This document shows positions 53,374 to 62,691 of a stretch of 64,000 bases of DNA, in pieces (position 1 is the stretch's first letter; each line of letters opens with the position of its first letter). The position numbers and the translations under genes are program-made. Below the pieces are notes generated by a model. The model was not told the origin of the DNA and did no database searches. It saw only the letters and a list, made by a program, of their open reading frames with translations. Origin of the DNA: Henriciella sp045287255 (GTDB lineage Bacteria > Pseudomonadota > Alphaproteobacteria > Caulobacterales > Hyphomonadaceae); the NCBI RefSeq assembly GCF_045287255.1, contig NZ_CP137142.1, positions 744,001-808,000 on the forward strand, given 5' to 3'.

Positions 53374-54756
53374 GTGCTCTCAGTTCTTGATCTTTTTCGG
53401 GTTGGTCTTGGCCCGTCTTCTTCCCATACGGTTGGTCCAATGCGGATCGCCTGGCGGTTCATCCGGGCGGCGGGGAAGCATGGTGTCCTGTTAAAGGCAG
53501 CCCGTGTTGAAGTGGAGCTTCAGGGCTCTCTGGCGCTAACAGGGATTGGGCACGGCACGGATAAGGCGTCCATTCTGGGATTGCTGGGCTTCACACCAGA
53601 GGGCGCCGACCCCGATGAGGCCGAGGCAGCGTTTCGCAATGTCGCTCGGGACAAGATGTTGGCGCTGCCCGGTGGGAAAACCATTCCATTTAATCCGCTA
53701 AAGGACATCCTTTATCGCGGGGATATCATGCCAGACCTGCACCCGAATGGCATGGCGTTGCGCCTGTTTGATGAAGACGCGCAGCTATTGTGGGAGCAGG
53801 TTTATTACTCGACCGGCGGCGGCTTCATTGCTTCAGCGCGGCAGCTCTCACGCCCGGCAAAAGGCGATCTTGTTGCCGACAAATCTGCTTCGCCATTTGC
53901 GTTCGGTTCGGCGGAACAGCTCTTGGGCCTGTGCGATCAGGAGGGACTTTCGATTGAAGACCTGATCCTGGCCAATGAAGACCAGCGCCGTTCGCGTGAA
54001 GAGACGCTGAAACAGCTTGATGCGATCACCGATGTGATGCTGGCTTGTGTTGAGCGCGGCCTGAACACCGGTGGTATCCTGCCGGGCGGACTGGAAGTGA
54101 CACGCCGTGCGCCAGATCTTTACCGTAAACTGAAAGCGGGCGCTGGCAGCAATGAACGCGAGGCGCTGTTTGATTGGCTGAATGTCTACGCCATGGCGGT
54201 GAATGAGGAGAATGCAGCCGGCGGGCGCGTGGTGACCGCGCCGACTAATGGGGCCGCCGGTATCCTGCCCGCGGTGATCCGTCATTATTGCTGTGACGAA
54301 GATGGGCAAATCGAACGGAATAAAGCGCGCCGCTTCCTGATTGTTTCAGGTGGGATAGGGTTGTTGTATAAGCAGCGCGCCTCAATTTCCGGCGCAGAAA
54401 TGGGCTGTCAGGGTGAAGTTGGCGTTGCCTGTTCCATGGCAGCGGGTGGTTTGGCGGCTGTTTGGGGGGCAACGCCGATCCAGTGTCTTTCAGCGGCTGA
54501 AATCGGGATGGAGCATAATCTAGGGCTGACATGTGATCCTGTTGGCGGCTTGGTGCAAATCCCCTGTATTGAGCGCAATGCTATCGGCACGGTGAAGGCT
54601 GTGAATGCGGCCCGTCTAGCTTTGCATAGCGCGGATATGGGTAAAGTCAGCCTGGATCAGGTGATCGAGACCATGCGCCAGACCGGCCTAGACATGTCAT
54701 CCAAGTATAAGGAAACAAGCCAGGGCGGTTTGGCGGTCAATGTCGTCGAGTGCTAG
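53374..54756 (+). CDS. sdaA: L-serine ammonia-lyase, iron-sulfur type
   Basis: A 460-residue single-chain L-serine dehydratase turning serine into pyruvate and ammonia using an oxygen-labile 4Fe-4S cluster. The N-terminal beta domain starts SVLDLFRVGLGPSSSHTVGPM. The catalytic domain carries the cluster cysteines (GCQGEVGVACSMAAGG, then LTCDPVGGLVQIPCIERN). The start is GTG at 53374, preceded by AGAGGGG, because all conserved sequence begins there. It is divergent from the amidase, with a 113-base shared promoter region. Confidence 0.95.
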   Translation: MLSVLDLFRVGLGPSSSHTVGPMRIAWRFIRAAGKHGVLLKAARVEVELQGSLALTGIGHGTDKASILGLLGFTPEGADPDEAEAAFRNVARDKMLALPGGKTIPFNPLKDILYRGDIMPDLHPNGMALRLFDEDAQLLWEQVYYSTGGGFIASARQLSRPAKGDLVADKSASPFAFGSAEQLLGLCDQEGLSIEDLILANEDQRRSREETLKQLDAITDVMLACVERGLNTGGILPGGLEVTRRAPDLYRKLKAGAGSNEREALFDWLNVYAMAVNEENAAGGRVVTAPTNGAAGILPAVIRHYCCDEDGQIERNKARRFLIVSGGIGLLYKQRASISGAEMGCQGEVGVACSMAAGGLAAVWGATPIQCLSAAEIGMEHNLGLTCDPVGGLVQIPCIERNAIGTVKAVNAARLALHSADMGKVSLDQVIETMRQTGLDMSSKYKETSQGGLAVNVVEC

Positions 54757-54822
54757 CGCGTAGCTTGCCTTGCCGCATGGTCACGGATTGGAGCTTTTGC
54801 CCGGACATGCTTGGGTAGCGCC

Positions 54823-55890
54823 ATGGATGGCTTTGAAGGTAAAACCGCAGGGCGCGCCGCGCTCGAATATCCCCTTGGTGAGACGACACCTGATGTCGGA
54901 GAAACGCTGGAGGTCGCGCCTGGTATACATTGGGTCCGCATGCCGCTGCCGTTTTCGCTGAAATGGATCAATCTCTGGCTGATTGATGATGGCGAGAAGG
55001 GGTGGACCATTGTCGATACAGGCATGCCAATGGATGACACCAAGGCCGCCTGGCGCAAGATTTTTGATGAGAAGCTGGATGGACGACCCGTCTGGCGGGT
55101 AATTGTTACTCACATGCACCCCGATCACATTGGCAATGCGGGATGGCTAAGCCGCAAATTCCCAGACAGCGAGCTTTGGATCAGCCGGCTGGAATATATT
55201 ACCTGCCGCATGCTGGTTGCCGATACAGGGCGCATCGCCCCAGAGGCCGGAACCACCTTCTATAAACGTGCGGGGTGGAACGAAGAGCAGATCGACAACT
55301 ACAAGGCACGGTTTGGCGGTTTCGGGCGTGCGGTCTCGCAACTGCCCGATAGTTATCGACGACTTGAAGATGGTGACACGTTCGACATGGCGGGTCATGG
55401 CTGGCGTGTGATTGTTGGGAATGGACACTCGCCGGAACATGCCTGTCTCTATTGTCCAGCTTTGAATGTGGTGATTTCTGGCGATCAGTTATTGCCACGT
55501 ATTTCGTCCAACGTATCCGTTTTTCCGACAGAACCGAAAGCAGATCCGCTCAAGGACTGGTTATCGAGCTGTGAGAAACTCAAAGCGGCGTTGCCGGCGG
55601 ACGTGCTGGTTTTACCAGCCCACAATGAACCTTTTCGTGGTGCACATGACCGTCTGGATGCTTTGATCCACGGCCATGAGATTGCCCTTAAGCGCCTGAA
55701 GCAAAGACTGGGGCAGGAACCGCGCCGTGTGGTGGATGTGTTTCCAGCTATCTTTGGTCGCAAGATTGGCGATGATCTGGTCTCAATGGCAACGGGTGAG
55801 GCGCTTGCACACATCAACTGCCTGATTGCCCGCAACGAAGCGGTTGGTGAGGCAGATCGAGATGGTGTCGTCTGGTATCGCGCCGTCTAA
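54823..55890 (+). CDS. MBL-fold metallo-hydrolase, LACTB2-like
   Basis: A 355-residue metallo-beta-lactamase superfamily enzyme. The metal-binding THMHPDHIGNAGWL (HxHxDH) motif lies around residue 97, with further ligands in VGNGHSPEHACLY and LPAHNEPFRG. A C-terminal winged-helix-like tail (HEIALKRLKQRLGQEPRRVVDVF) is typical of the LACTB2/glyoxalase II-like branch. The substrate is unknown; ribonuclease or thioesterase activity are both known in relatives. The start is taken at the first ATG (54823), though the ribosome-binding site is weak. Confidence 0.88.
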   Translation: MDGFEGKTAGRAALEYPLGETTPDVGETLEVAPGIHWVRMPLPFSLKWINLWLIDDGEKGWTIVDTGMPMDDTKAAWRKIFDEKLDGRPVWRVIVTHMHPDHIGNAGWLSRKFPDSELWISRLEYITCRMLVADTGRIAPEAGTTFYKRAGWNEEQIDNYKARFGGFGRAVSQLPDSYRRLEDGDTFDMAGHGWRVIVGNGHSPEHACLYCPALNVVISGDQLLPRISSNVSVFPTEPKADPLKDWLSSCEKLKAALPADVLVLPAHNEPFRGAHDRLDALIHGHEIALKRLKQRLGQEPRRVVDVFPAIFGRKIGDDLVSMATGEALAHINCLIARNEAVGEADRDGVVWYRAV

Positions 55891-55959
55891 AATAGCTTGG
55901 TCATCTTTTCGTCACGGCTCATCCGCTATAGCGTAGGTGAAAGAGACGAGGACAGGCAG

Positions 55960-56226
55960 ATGAGCGAGCGCGGGCAGACCAATGGCTGGTTCCTGATCGG
56001 GATGACCCTGATCATACTTGGCGCAGGCATTTATGGCTTGCTGACCTTGCTCGGTGTCAGTTTCGCAATTGGAGCAGCAAGCGCAGAAACCGGGGCACCC
56101 TTATGGGTTATTCTGATTATCCCCGGTTTGGTTGCGGTTGGCTTCCTGATCCTGATCCTGAAAGTCATCATTGATCGGCTCGGCAATGCCGAAGACGACT
56201 ATTATTCCAAGAACATCGATAAATAG
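55960..56226 (+). CDS. Small two-helix membrane protein
   Basis: An 88-residue protein with two transmembrane helices (about residues 12-36 and 46-69) and a short charged C terminus (DRLGNAEDDYYSKNIDK). No family was recognised. ATG 55960 follows GACGAGGACAGG. It lies 11 bases upstream of a YbjQ-family gene, so they form a small operon. An upstream in-frame extension to 55897 lacks a ribosome-binding site. Confidence 0.65.
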   Translation: MSERGQTNGWFLIGMTLIILGAGIYGLLTLLGVSFAIGAASAETGAPLWVILIIPGLVAVGFLILILKVIIDRLGNAEDDYYSKNIDK

Positions 56227-56237
56227 GAGCGCTGACT

Positions 56238-56552
56238 ATGATTGTGACAATGGCAGAGACCGTACCCGGGCGCGAGATTGCTGGCGTGATTGGTACGGTA
56301 AAAGGCAACACGGTGCGCACGCGCTTTTTCGGGCGGGATATCATGGCTGGGTTACGCAATCTGGTTGGGGGAGAAATCCCTGAATATACCAAGCTCATGG
56401 CTGAAGCGCGTGAACAGGCCATTGACCGTATGATTGCTGATGCTGAAATGGCCGGGGCAGATGCCATCATCAGTATGCGGGTGACAACCAGTATGATTAT
56501 GGGTGGGTCAGCTGAATTGCTGGCCTATGGTACCGCCGTTCGCCTGTCCTGA
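56238..56552 (+). CDS. YbjQ-family (UPF0145) heavy-metal-binding-domain protein
   Basis: A 104-residue pentamer-forming cytoplasmic protein of the YbjQ family. Signatures are PGREIAGVIGTVKGNTVR, the middle RDIMAGLRNLVGGEIPEYTKLM and the end ADAIISMRVTTSMIMGGSAELLAYGTAV. The family is annotated as metal-binding from sequence, but its physiological role is unclear. GGAGCGCTGACT precedes the start. Confidence 0.9.
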   Translation: MIVTMAETVPGREIAGVIGTVKGNTVRTRFFGRDIMAGLRNLVGGEIPEYTKLMAEAREQAIDRMIADAEMAGADAIISMRVTTSMIMGGSAELLAYGTAVRLS

Positions 56553-56630
56553 GAAAGACGTCATGCAATTTAACCTCGCATGGCTCGCCAGAGCAGGCTA
56601 AGCCAAAACCCTGATGTGTGGAGTAAGCCG

Positions 56631-57506
56631 ATGAGCACGGAAGATGTTGCTGTGAGCGAAGACAAACCAAAGAGCTTTGGCGACATTGTCCGCAAAGAGT
56701 TGCGAGAGTGGGGCGCGACTCTATCCATCTTCGTTCCGCTGTTTCTGATCTTTTCCGGGCTGGTTTACGAGTTACGCGTCATTCCATCTGAAAGCATGGT
56801 GCCGAACCTGCAGGTTGGTGACAGGGTCACCGTCAACAAGTTTGCCTATGGCTATTCCCGCCATTCCATGCCGTTTAGTCTCGGGCGCTATGTGCCTTTG
56901 CCAGAGGGTCGGGTCTTTGCCAGTCAGCCAAAGCGCGGTGATGTGGTCGTTTTCGAGCACCCTCATACCCCGCGTGTGATGATCAAGCGGCTGATTGGTT
57001 TACCGGGGGATGAGATTCAGGTTCGAAATGGGCAAATCTATCTGGATGGACAGCCGATTGAGCGAACCTTTGAACGCGGCATCACCTATGTCGAACACAA
57101 GGATCGTATGCGGGTTGGCGCGCGTGAGTATCGTGAAGCGGTCGGCGATGAAAGCTGGCTGACCCATGATATGGAACGCCGCAATGGCTATGAGAATACG
57201 CCGACCTTCCATGTTCCAGAAGGGCACTTCCTGTTCATGGGGGATAATCGCGACAACTCATTAGATGGCCGCGCAGGCATAGGCCATTGTCCGCCAAATG
57301 CTGCGGGCGTGATAGATCAGGCCGGATGTGAACCGCGCATCAATCAGGTGACCGGACGGCCTTATGAGCCAGATGATGCTTCAATTGGTTTCGTGCCTTT
57401 CTCAAATCTGATTGGCCGGGCTGACACGGTCCTCTTCACAACCTATCGCTGCTCACGCGCAGATGCGCAGCCTTGTATGAAAAAGCGGCTCTGGCGCGGA
57501 TTGTAG
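56631..57506 (+). CDS. lepB: Signal peptidase I
   Basis: A 291-residue inner-membrane protease that removes Sec signal peptides in the periplasm. One N-terminal transmembrane helix (about 29-47) is followed by the catalytic serine S55 (PSESMVP) and lysine K119 (MIKRLIGLPGD). The conserved GDNRDNSLDGR box is also present. Between them, a 60-residue insertion with REAVGDESWLTHDM resembles the long loop of gram-negative LepB. The start at 56631 has GGAG; an in-frame ATG at 56580 lacks one. Confidence 0.95.
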   Translation: MSTEDVAVSEDKPKSFGDIVRKELREWGATLSIFVPLFLIFSGLVYELRVIPSESMVPNLQVGDRVTVNKFAYGYSRHSMPFSLGRYVPLPEGRVFASQPKRGDVVVFEHPHTPRVMIKRLIGLPGDEIQVRNGQIYLDGQPIERTFERGITYVEHKDRMRVGAREYREAVGDESWLTHDMERRNGYENTPTFHVPEGHFLFMGDNRDNSLDGRAGIGHCPPNAAGVIDQAGCEPRINQVTGRPYEPDDASIGFVPFSNLIGRADTVLFTTYRCSRADAQPCMKKRLWRGL

Positions 57507-57620
57507 AGGGCTCTAAACCTCACAATTGTTTTACCAGTCATTTACTCTCCTGTTACGCGAATTCGGTATGGAGTTTGCAAGGTGGGGACAGAATTTTGTG
57601 TCCCTATTGGAGATGTGGCT

Positions 57621-58748
57621 TTGAAATACACCCTCTATCGCCCTGCTGAGATGAGCCAAGAGCTCTGGCAAGCCTTCACGGCTCTGCGGGATGCGCGAGC
57701 CATTTATGATGATCCTTTCTTTGATCCTGACTTTGCCAGACTGGTTGGCGAGGTGCGTGAGGATACAAGGATTGGGGTTGCCTTTGAGGGCGACAAAGCG
57801 GTTGCGTTTTGGCCACTTCATGAGCGCCCCGGGCATTGGGCGCGTCCGATCGGTGGGCCATTCTCGGATTGGCATGCGCCGATCGTTGAGGCTGGCCGTG
57901 AGTTGTGCCCTGTTGAATTTCTAAGTGGTCTTGGCCTCTCGGGCATGACCGCGTTCGGCTATATGCCGACCCCTGAGTGCCGGATCGACAATATGCAGCG
58001 CGTCGGCGCAAATATGACGGACCTCTCAATGGGCTGGGAAGCTTACCTAGATCAGCAACAGACAGCCTGGCCGAAGCACTTCAAGAAGATGCGTCGGGTT
58101 TATCGCGGGGTTGAGCGGGACTTTTCAGAAGTGCAATTTGACTGGGATAATAAATCTGATGCCCAGTTTAACCGCTTGATGGAATTGAAATATGCGCAGT
58201 TTGAGAGAACAGGCTTTCACAATGTGCTAAAGCCAGATTGGTCCCGGGCTTTACTGGACCGTCTGCGTCATTTTGAGGGACCACGTTTACGCGCGCGGCT
58301 GGTGACCCTTAATTATGATGGCGAACAGGCCGCTGCTGAATTCAATCTACAGTCAGACAAGGTCATGCATGGCTGGTTGACTTCTTTTGATCAGGTGTTT
58401 TCCACTTACTCCCCAGGCAATCAGATCTTGCAAAACGTATTACAGGCGATGACTGAAACATCCCTAAGCGTGTATGATGCCGGGCCGGGTCTTGATCACT
58501 ATAAGCGCCATTATGCGAATTATTATCTCCCAGTAGAACTAGGCGTTCTGCGCGGTCGGCGAGGCAGCTATGCACCCTCGCGGATTGTTGGACGGGTTTG
58601 GCGGCGTGCCGAACGTGATTTGCCAGACAGGATGGCGGCTATAATGGGGCGAGTGCGGCGCCGGATGGACCAGATCGCCTTAGCTGAACCGACCATAGGT
58701 GCGCGGGTTTCCGGTGTGTTTGGTGCCCTAAGTCAGAGAGACATTTAA
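57621..58748 (+). CDS. GNAT-type acyltransferase of the Acetyltransf_6/HfsK group
   Basis: A 375-residue cytoplasmic protein with two GNAT halves. The second contains AAAEFNLQSDKVMHGWLTSFDQVFSTYSPGN, cut by family residues, and YDAGPGLDHYKRHYAN. This is the BcsL/CelD-like Acetyltransf_6 domain, also found in Caulobacter HfsK, which modifies holdfast polysaccharide. The start is ambiguous: TTG 57621 has GGAGATGTGGC in front; GTG 57582 is the alternative. No exopolysaccharide genes are adjacent. Confidence 0.75.
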   Translation: MKYTLYRPAEMSQELWQAFTALRDARAIYDDPFFDPDFARLVGEVREDTRIGVAFEGDKAVAFWPLHERPGHWARPIGGPFSDWHAPIVEAGRELCPVEFLSGLGLSGMTAFGYMPTPECRIDNMQRVGANMTDLSMGWEAYLDQQQTAWPKHFKKMRRVYRGVERDFSEVQFDWDNKSDAQFNRLMELKYAQFERTGFHNVLKPDWSRALLDRLRHFEGPRLRARLVTLNYDGEQAAAEFNLQSDKVMHGWLTSFDQVFSTYSPGNQILQNVLQAMTETSLSVYDAGPGLDHYKRHYANYYLPVELGVLRGRRGSYAPSRIVGRVWRRAERDLPDRMAAIMGRVRRRMDQIALAEPTIGARVSGVFGALSQRDI

Positions 58749-58827
58749 CCCGATTGTAACACTGGACTTGAATGGAACCACCAACGGTTCTAATCCAACG
58801 GCCTCTATTGAAGATGGTTAGAACAGC

Positions 58828-59433
58828 ATGGCCGGATCGGACAAGACACAAGCAAAGCGTGGGCCGATCATTGTATCGCGCCATGGTCGACCTGCGCTGA
58901 ATCGGGCGGCTGGACCAAAATTGACCTGGCAGGAGTATCAGGACTGGTGGCAACGTTATGAGGCTGGCAGTCTGGCACCTGATCAGGATGCACCGCATGC
59001 CCTGAAGCAGGCTGTACAGAATGCGGACTTGGTCCTGAGCTCGATACGCCCCCGGGCGATTGAGACGGCACAATGGGCAACAGACGGACGCGAGCCTGAG
59101 CCCCATGCTGTGTTCAATGAAGCGCCTTTGCCCCCGCCGCGCCTGAACGGACGGACTTTCCTGCCTAAAACCTGGAATATTCTGGCGCGCATGGTTTGGC
59201 TACAGGGCCATAGTCTGGATGGTGAAAGCGTTGATGAAGCGCGATTGCGAGCGCGTGCGGCGGCAGAGTATCTACATCGCGCAGCGGAAGGACAAAGTGT
59301 TTATCTGGCCGCTCATGGTTGGTTTAATCGCATGTTGCGTAGACCATTAAGGCGGCTCGGTTGGGTCTGTGTGCGTGATGGTGGTGATAAGTATTGGAGC
59401 TACCGCGTCTACGAATATCGCGGAAAAAGCTAA
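58828..59433 (+). CDS. Histidine phosphatase-family protein
   Basis: A 201-residue cytosolic member of the phosphoglycerate mutase-like superfamily. The catalytic RHG is in IIVSRHGRPAL near residue 16, and the second histidine in VYLAAHGWFNRM. The conserved LSSIRPRAIETAQW gives the phosphate-binding arginine. The substrate is unknown. It lies upstream of xseB in the position where many relatives have a histone-deacetylase-like gene. Confidence 0.85.
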   Translation: MAGSDKTQAKRGPIIVSRHGRPALNRAAGPKLTWQEYQDWWQRYEAGSLAPDQDAPHALKQAVQNADLVLSSIRPRAIETAQWATDGREPEPHAVFNEAPLPPPRLNGRTFLPKTWNILARMVWLQGHSLDGESVDEARLRARAAAEYLHRAAEGQSVYLAAHGWFNRMLRRPLRRLGWVCVRDGGDKYWSYRVYEYRGKS

Positions 59434-59505
59434 AACTCCCCATTGAGGCGAACGCATTCGGGCCCTAGGGTGCGCGCTTGGAAAAGAACCGATGGGGTGA
59501 CCGGC

Positions 59506-59751
59506 ATGGCCAATAAGGCAAAACCCGTAAAAGACATGAGCTTCGAAGAGGCCTTGGCTGAGCTTGAAACAATTGTCCGGCAACTTGAGCAGGGCGATGT
59601 CGAGCTGGAACAATCCATCGCGATTTATGAGCGCGGTGCTGAACTCAAGAAACATTGCGAAGCCCGCCTGAAATCTGCTGAACTAAAGGTTGAGCAGATC
59701 GTGCAGGGCGCTGATGGTTCAGCGACCACTGAACCGGCGAGTTTCGATTAA
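59506..59751 (+). CDS. xseB: Exodeoxyribonuclease VII small subunit
   Basis: An 81-residue helical hairpin protein binding the large subunit XseA to form the single-strand-specific nuclease. The signature MSFEEALAELETIVRQLEQGD is split here by the family turn VELEQSIAIYERGAELKKHCE. ATG 59506 is chosen over upstream codons because GATGGGGTGACC lies just in front. The stop and the ispA start share one base (TAATG). Confidence 0.95.
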   Translation: MANKAKPVKDMSFEEALAELETIVRQLEQGDVELEQSIAIYERGAELKKHCEARLKSAELKVEQIVQGADGSATTEPASFD

Positions 59752-60653
59752 TGGACATGTTGGGTGACGCCGAGTTTGCCCGTCGCCTCACAGAGGTGGC
59801 GGATAAAGTCACGGTTGCACTCGACCAGTTGATCCCGCCTGCGCAGGGGCCGGAAGCCGATCTGATGCGGGCGATGCGGCACTCGGCGCTGGCCAATGGG
59901 AAACGCATGCGCCCTTTCTATGTAATTGAGGCCGGGGCTATGTTTGATGCTCCCGAGAAGAGCCTGTTACGAACGGCCGCAGCGCTCGAATGTGTGCATT
60001 GCTACTCCCTGGTTCATGATGACTTGCCATGTATGGATGATGATGATTTTCGCCGCGGCCAGCCGACGGTCCATAAAGCCTTTAATGAGGCAACGGCTGT
60101 TCTGGCCGGCGATGCCTTGCTGACTTTGGCCTTCAAGATTCTCTCATCACGCGAGACTCATGCCGATCCCCACATTCGCTTGCGCTTGATTGAGCGCTTG
60201 GCAGACAATGCTGGCGCATTGGGCATGGTTGGCGGGCAAATGATTGATATGCTTGAGCATGATAGTCCAAGAGATCTGAACACGATTACACGGATGCAGC
60301 GGCTTAAGACCGGCGCCTTGATTTCCTATTCAGTTGAAGCCGGGGCGATCATTGGCGGGGCCAATGAAGCTGAACGGAACGCCCTTCACGGCTTTGCTCA
60401 TGATCTTGGTTTGGCTTTCCAGATCTCTGATGATTTGCTCGATGCAACTGGAAATGAGGCAGAAGTTGGCAAGCCTTTGCGTAAGGATGAAGATGCCGGA
60501 AAGGCCAATTTCGTTACGCTTCTGGGTGTAGAGGCGGCCAAGGAGCGGGTGCAGATGCTCGCGTCACAGGCGCGCACCCATCTCGCAATTTTTCGCAATC
60601 GCGCCAATATCCTGCTGCAATCGGTTGATTTTGTTCTGGACCGGAACCGCTAA
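59751..60653 (+). CDS. ispA: Farnesyl diphosphate synthase
   Basis: A 300-residue trans-prenyltransferase that condenses IPP with DMAPP and GPP to form farnesyl diphosphate. The first Asp-rich motif is DDLPCMDDDD (residues 90-99), the second DDLLD (227-231), and KxR (GKRMRP) binds diphosphate. The residues before the first motif (CYSLVHDD) match bacterial IspA, supporting a C15 product. It lies between xseB and dxs, the usual isoprenoid neighbourhood. Confidence 0.96.
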   Translation: MDMLGDAEFARRLTEVADKVTVALDQLIPPAQGPEADLMRAMRHSALANGKRMRPFYVIEAGAMFDAPEKSLLRTAAALECVHCYSLVHDDLPCMDDDDFRRGQPTVHKAFNEATAVLAGDALLTLAFKILSSRETHADPHIRLRLIERLADNAGALGMVGGQMIDMLEHDSPRDLNTITRMQRLKTGALISYSVEAGAIIGGANEAERNALHGFAHDLGLAFQISDDLLDATGNEAEVGKPLRKDEDAGKANFVTLLGVEAAKERVQMLASQARTHLAIFRNRANILLQSVDFVLDRNR

Positions 60654-60699
60654 TAAGGGTCCGGAGAACCTGATCGCCGACTGAGGGAGGCTTGACCCG

Positions 60700-62619
60700 A
60701 TGACTGATCTTAAGAACACGCGCTTGCTCGACGAGGTAAACACACCCGACGATATGAAGGGGCGCACGCGCGAGGAGCTCAAGCAACTTGCTGATGAAGT
60801 GCGCGCGGAAGTGATTGATGCGGTGTCCGTCACAGGCGGGCACCTTGGGGCCGGGCTTGGCGTAGTGGAACTGACGGTTGCGATTCATTCCGTGTTTGAT
60901 GCGCCGGAAGACAAGCTGATCTGGGATGTTGGCCACCAGTGTTATCCGCACAAAATCCTGACCGGGCGGCGCGACCGCATCCGGACGATCCGGCAAGGTG
61001 GTGGTCTTTCAGGCTTCACCAAGCGCAGCGAGAGCGAGTATGATCCGTTTGGTGCGGCACATGCCTCAACCTCGATCAGCGCGGGCCACGGCTTTGCCAC
61101 CGCGCGCGAGCTGCAGGGCAAGGATAATCATGTCATCTCGGTCATCGGTGATGGCTCGATGACGGCGGGCATGGCGTACGAAGCCATGAACAATGTTGGC
61201 GGTGATCAGATCCGCCAACTGGTTATTCTCAATGACAATGACATGTCGATCGCGCCCCCGGTTGGCGCGATGAGCCATTACTTCTCGAGGCTGGTTTCTA
61301 GCCGTCCGTATCGCGGCTTGCGCAAGTTCGCCAAATCCGTGGTCAAACCGATTGGCCTTGAAACCCCAACCCGTAAGGCGGAGGAGTACCTGCGCGGCTT
61401 CGCCATGGGCGGAACGATGTTTGAGGAGCTTGGCTTCTATTATGTCGGTCCGATTGATGGCCATGACCTTGATGTCCTGATCCCGGTTCTGGAAAACATC
61501 AAGCGGATGGAACGCCCAGTTCTGCTGCATGTCGTGACGCAGAAGGGGAAGGGCTATGCCCCGGCTGAGAACAGCGCTGACAAGTATCATGGCGTCAGCA
61601 AGTTCAATGTCGTCACGGGTGAACAACAAAAAGGCAAAGCCGGGCCACCAAAATACCAGAACGTGTTTGGCGAAACGCTGGTCAAACTGGCTGAAACTGA
61701 TCCAAAAATCGTTGCGATTACCGCCGCGATGCCATCGGGGACAGGTGTGAACCTGTTTGAGAAGGCCTTTCCGGATCGCGCTTTCGATGTCGGCATCGCT
61801 GAGCAACACGCAGTGACCATGGCAGCGGGGCTCGCCGCTGATGGCATGCGCCCCTATGCGGCGATTTACTCAACCTTCCTGCAGCGCGGCTATGATCAGG
61901 TTGTCCACGATGTGGCGATCCAGAAACTGCCGGTGCGCTTTGCAATTGATCGGGCGGGTCTGGTTGGTGCAGATGGCCAGACTCATGCAGGCAGTTTCGA
62001 TGTCGGCTATCTTGGCGCGCTACCGGGCTTTATCTGTATGGCGGCCAGTGATGAGGCAGAGCTGGCGCGTATGGTTGTAACCGCCAATGAGATTGATGAT
62101 CGCCCAAGTGCTTTCCGCTATCCGCGTGGGGAAGGGACAGGCGTTGAAATTCCAACAGACCTACAGCCGCTTGAGATCGGGAAAGGGCGCATTGTTCGGC
62201 AAGGCACCTCGATTGCGATCCTGTCCTATGGTGCGCGTCTGCCCGAAGCACTTAAGGCCGCTGACATGCTTGCCGCCCAGGGCTTGTCGGCAACTGTGGC
62301 CGATGCCCGTTTTGCAAAGCCGATTGATGCAGAGCTGACCGAGCGTCTGGCGCGCGAACATGAAGTTCTAATCACAATTGAAGAGGGTGCGCTGGGCGGC
62401 TTTGGCGCGTTCGTGTTGCACCACCTGGCTGAATGTGGTGCCTTGGATGCGGGGTTGAAAGTCCGCACCATGCACCTACCCGACATTTTCCAGGACCAGG
62501 ACAAGCCATACGAAATGTATGAAGAAGCGGGTCTGAATGCGCGCCATATCGCGGCAAAGGCCATTGAAGCGCTGGGGCGCGGTGATGTCAGCGAGATTGA
62601 AGCGTTTGCCCGCGCATAA
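60700..62619 (+). CDS. dxs: 1-deoxy-D-xylulose-5-phosphate synthase
   Basis: A 639-residue TPP enzyme, the first committed step of the MEP isoprenoid pathway, joining pyruvate and glyceraldehyde 3-phosphate. Family motifs are SVTGGHLGAGLGVVELTVA, the metal-TPP site IGDGSMTAGMAYEAMNN, GIAEQHAVTMAAGLA and DRAGLVGADGQTHAG. The length is normal. GGGAGG precedes ATG 60700, 46 bases after ispA. It supplies precursors used by ispA and, further on, ubiquinone synthesis. Confidence 0.97.
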   Translation: MTDLKNTRLLDEVNTPDDMKGRTREELKQLADEVRAEVIDAVSVTGGHLGAGLGVVELTVAIHSVFDAPEDKLIWDVGHQCYPHKILTGRRDRIRTIRQGGGLSGFTKRSESEYDPFGAAHASTSISAGHGFATARELQGKDNHVISVIGDGSMTAGMAYEAMNNVGGDQIRQLVILNDNDMSIAPPVGAMSHYFSRLVSSRPYRGLRKFAKSVVKPIGLETPTRKAEEYLRGFAMGGTMFEELGFYYVGPIDGHDLDVLIPVLENIKRMERPVLLHVVTQKGKGYAPAENSADKYHGVSKFNVVTGEQQKGKAGPPKYQNVFGETLVKLAETDPKIVAITAAMPSGTGVNLFEKAFPDRAFDVGIAEQHAVTMAAGLAADGMRPYAAIYSTFLQRGYDQVVHDVAIQKLPVRFAIDRAGLVGADGQTHAGSFDVGYLGALPGFICMAASDEAELARMVVTANEIDDRPSAFRYPRGEGTGVEIPTDLQPLEIGKGRIVRQGTSIAILSYGARLPEALKAADMLAAQGLSATVADARFAKPIDAELTERLAREHEVLITIEEGALGGFGAFVLHHLAECGALDAGLKVRTMHLPDIFQDQDKPYEMYEEAGLNARHIAAKAIEALGRGDVSEIEAFARA

Positions 62620-62691
62620 GGCCTGAAAGAAAACACATTTGCCTGCCATCACGCCTTGTTTGGGTGGGGCAATCGGTTGAGTGGTTTCTTT

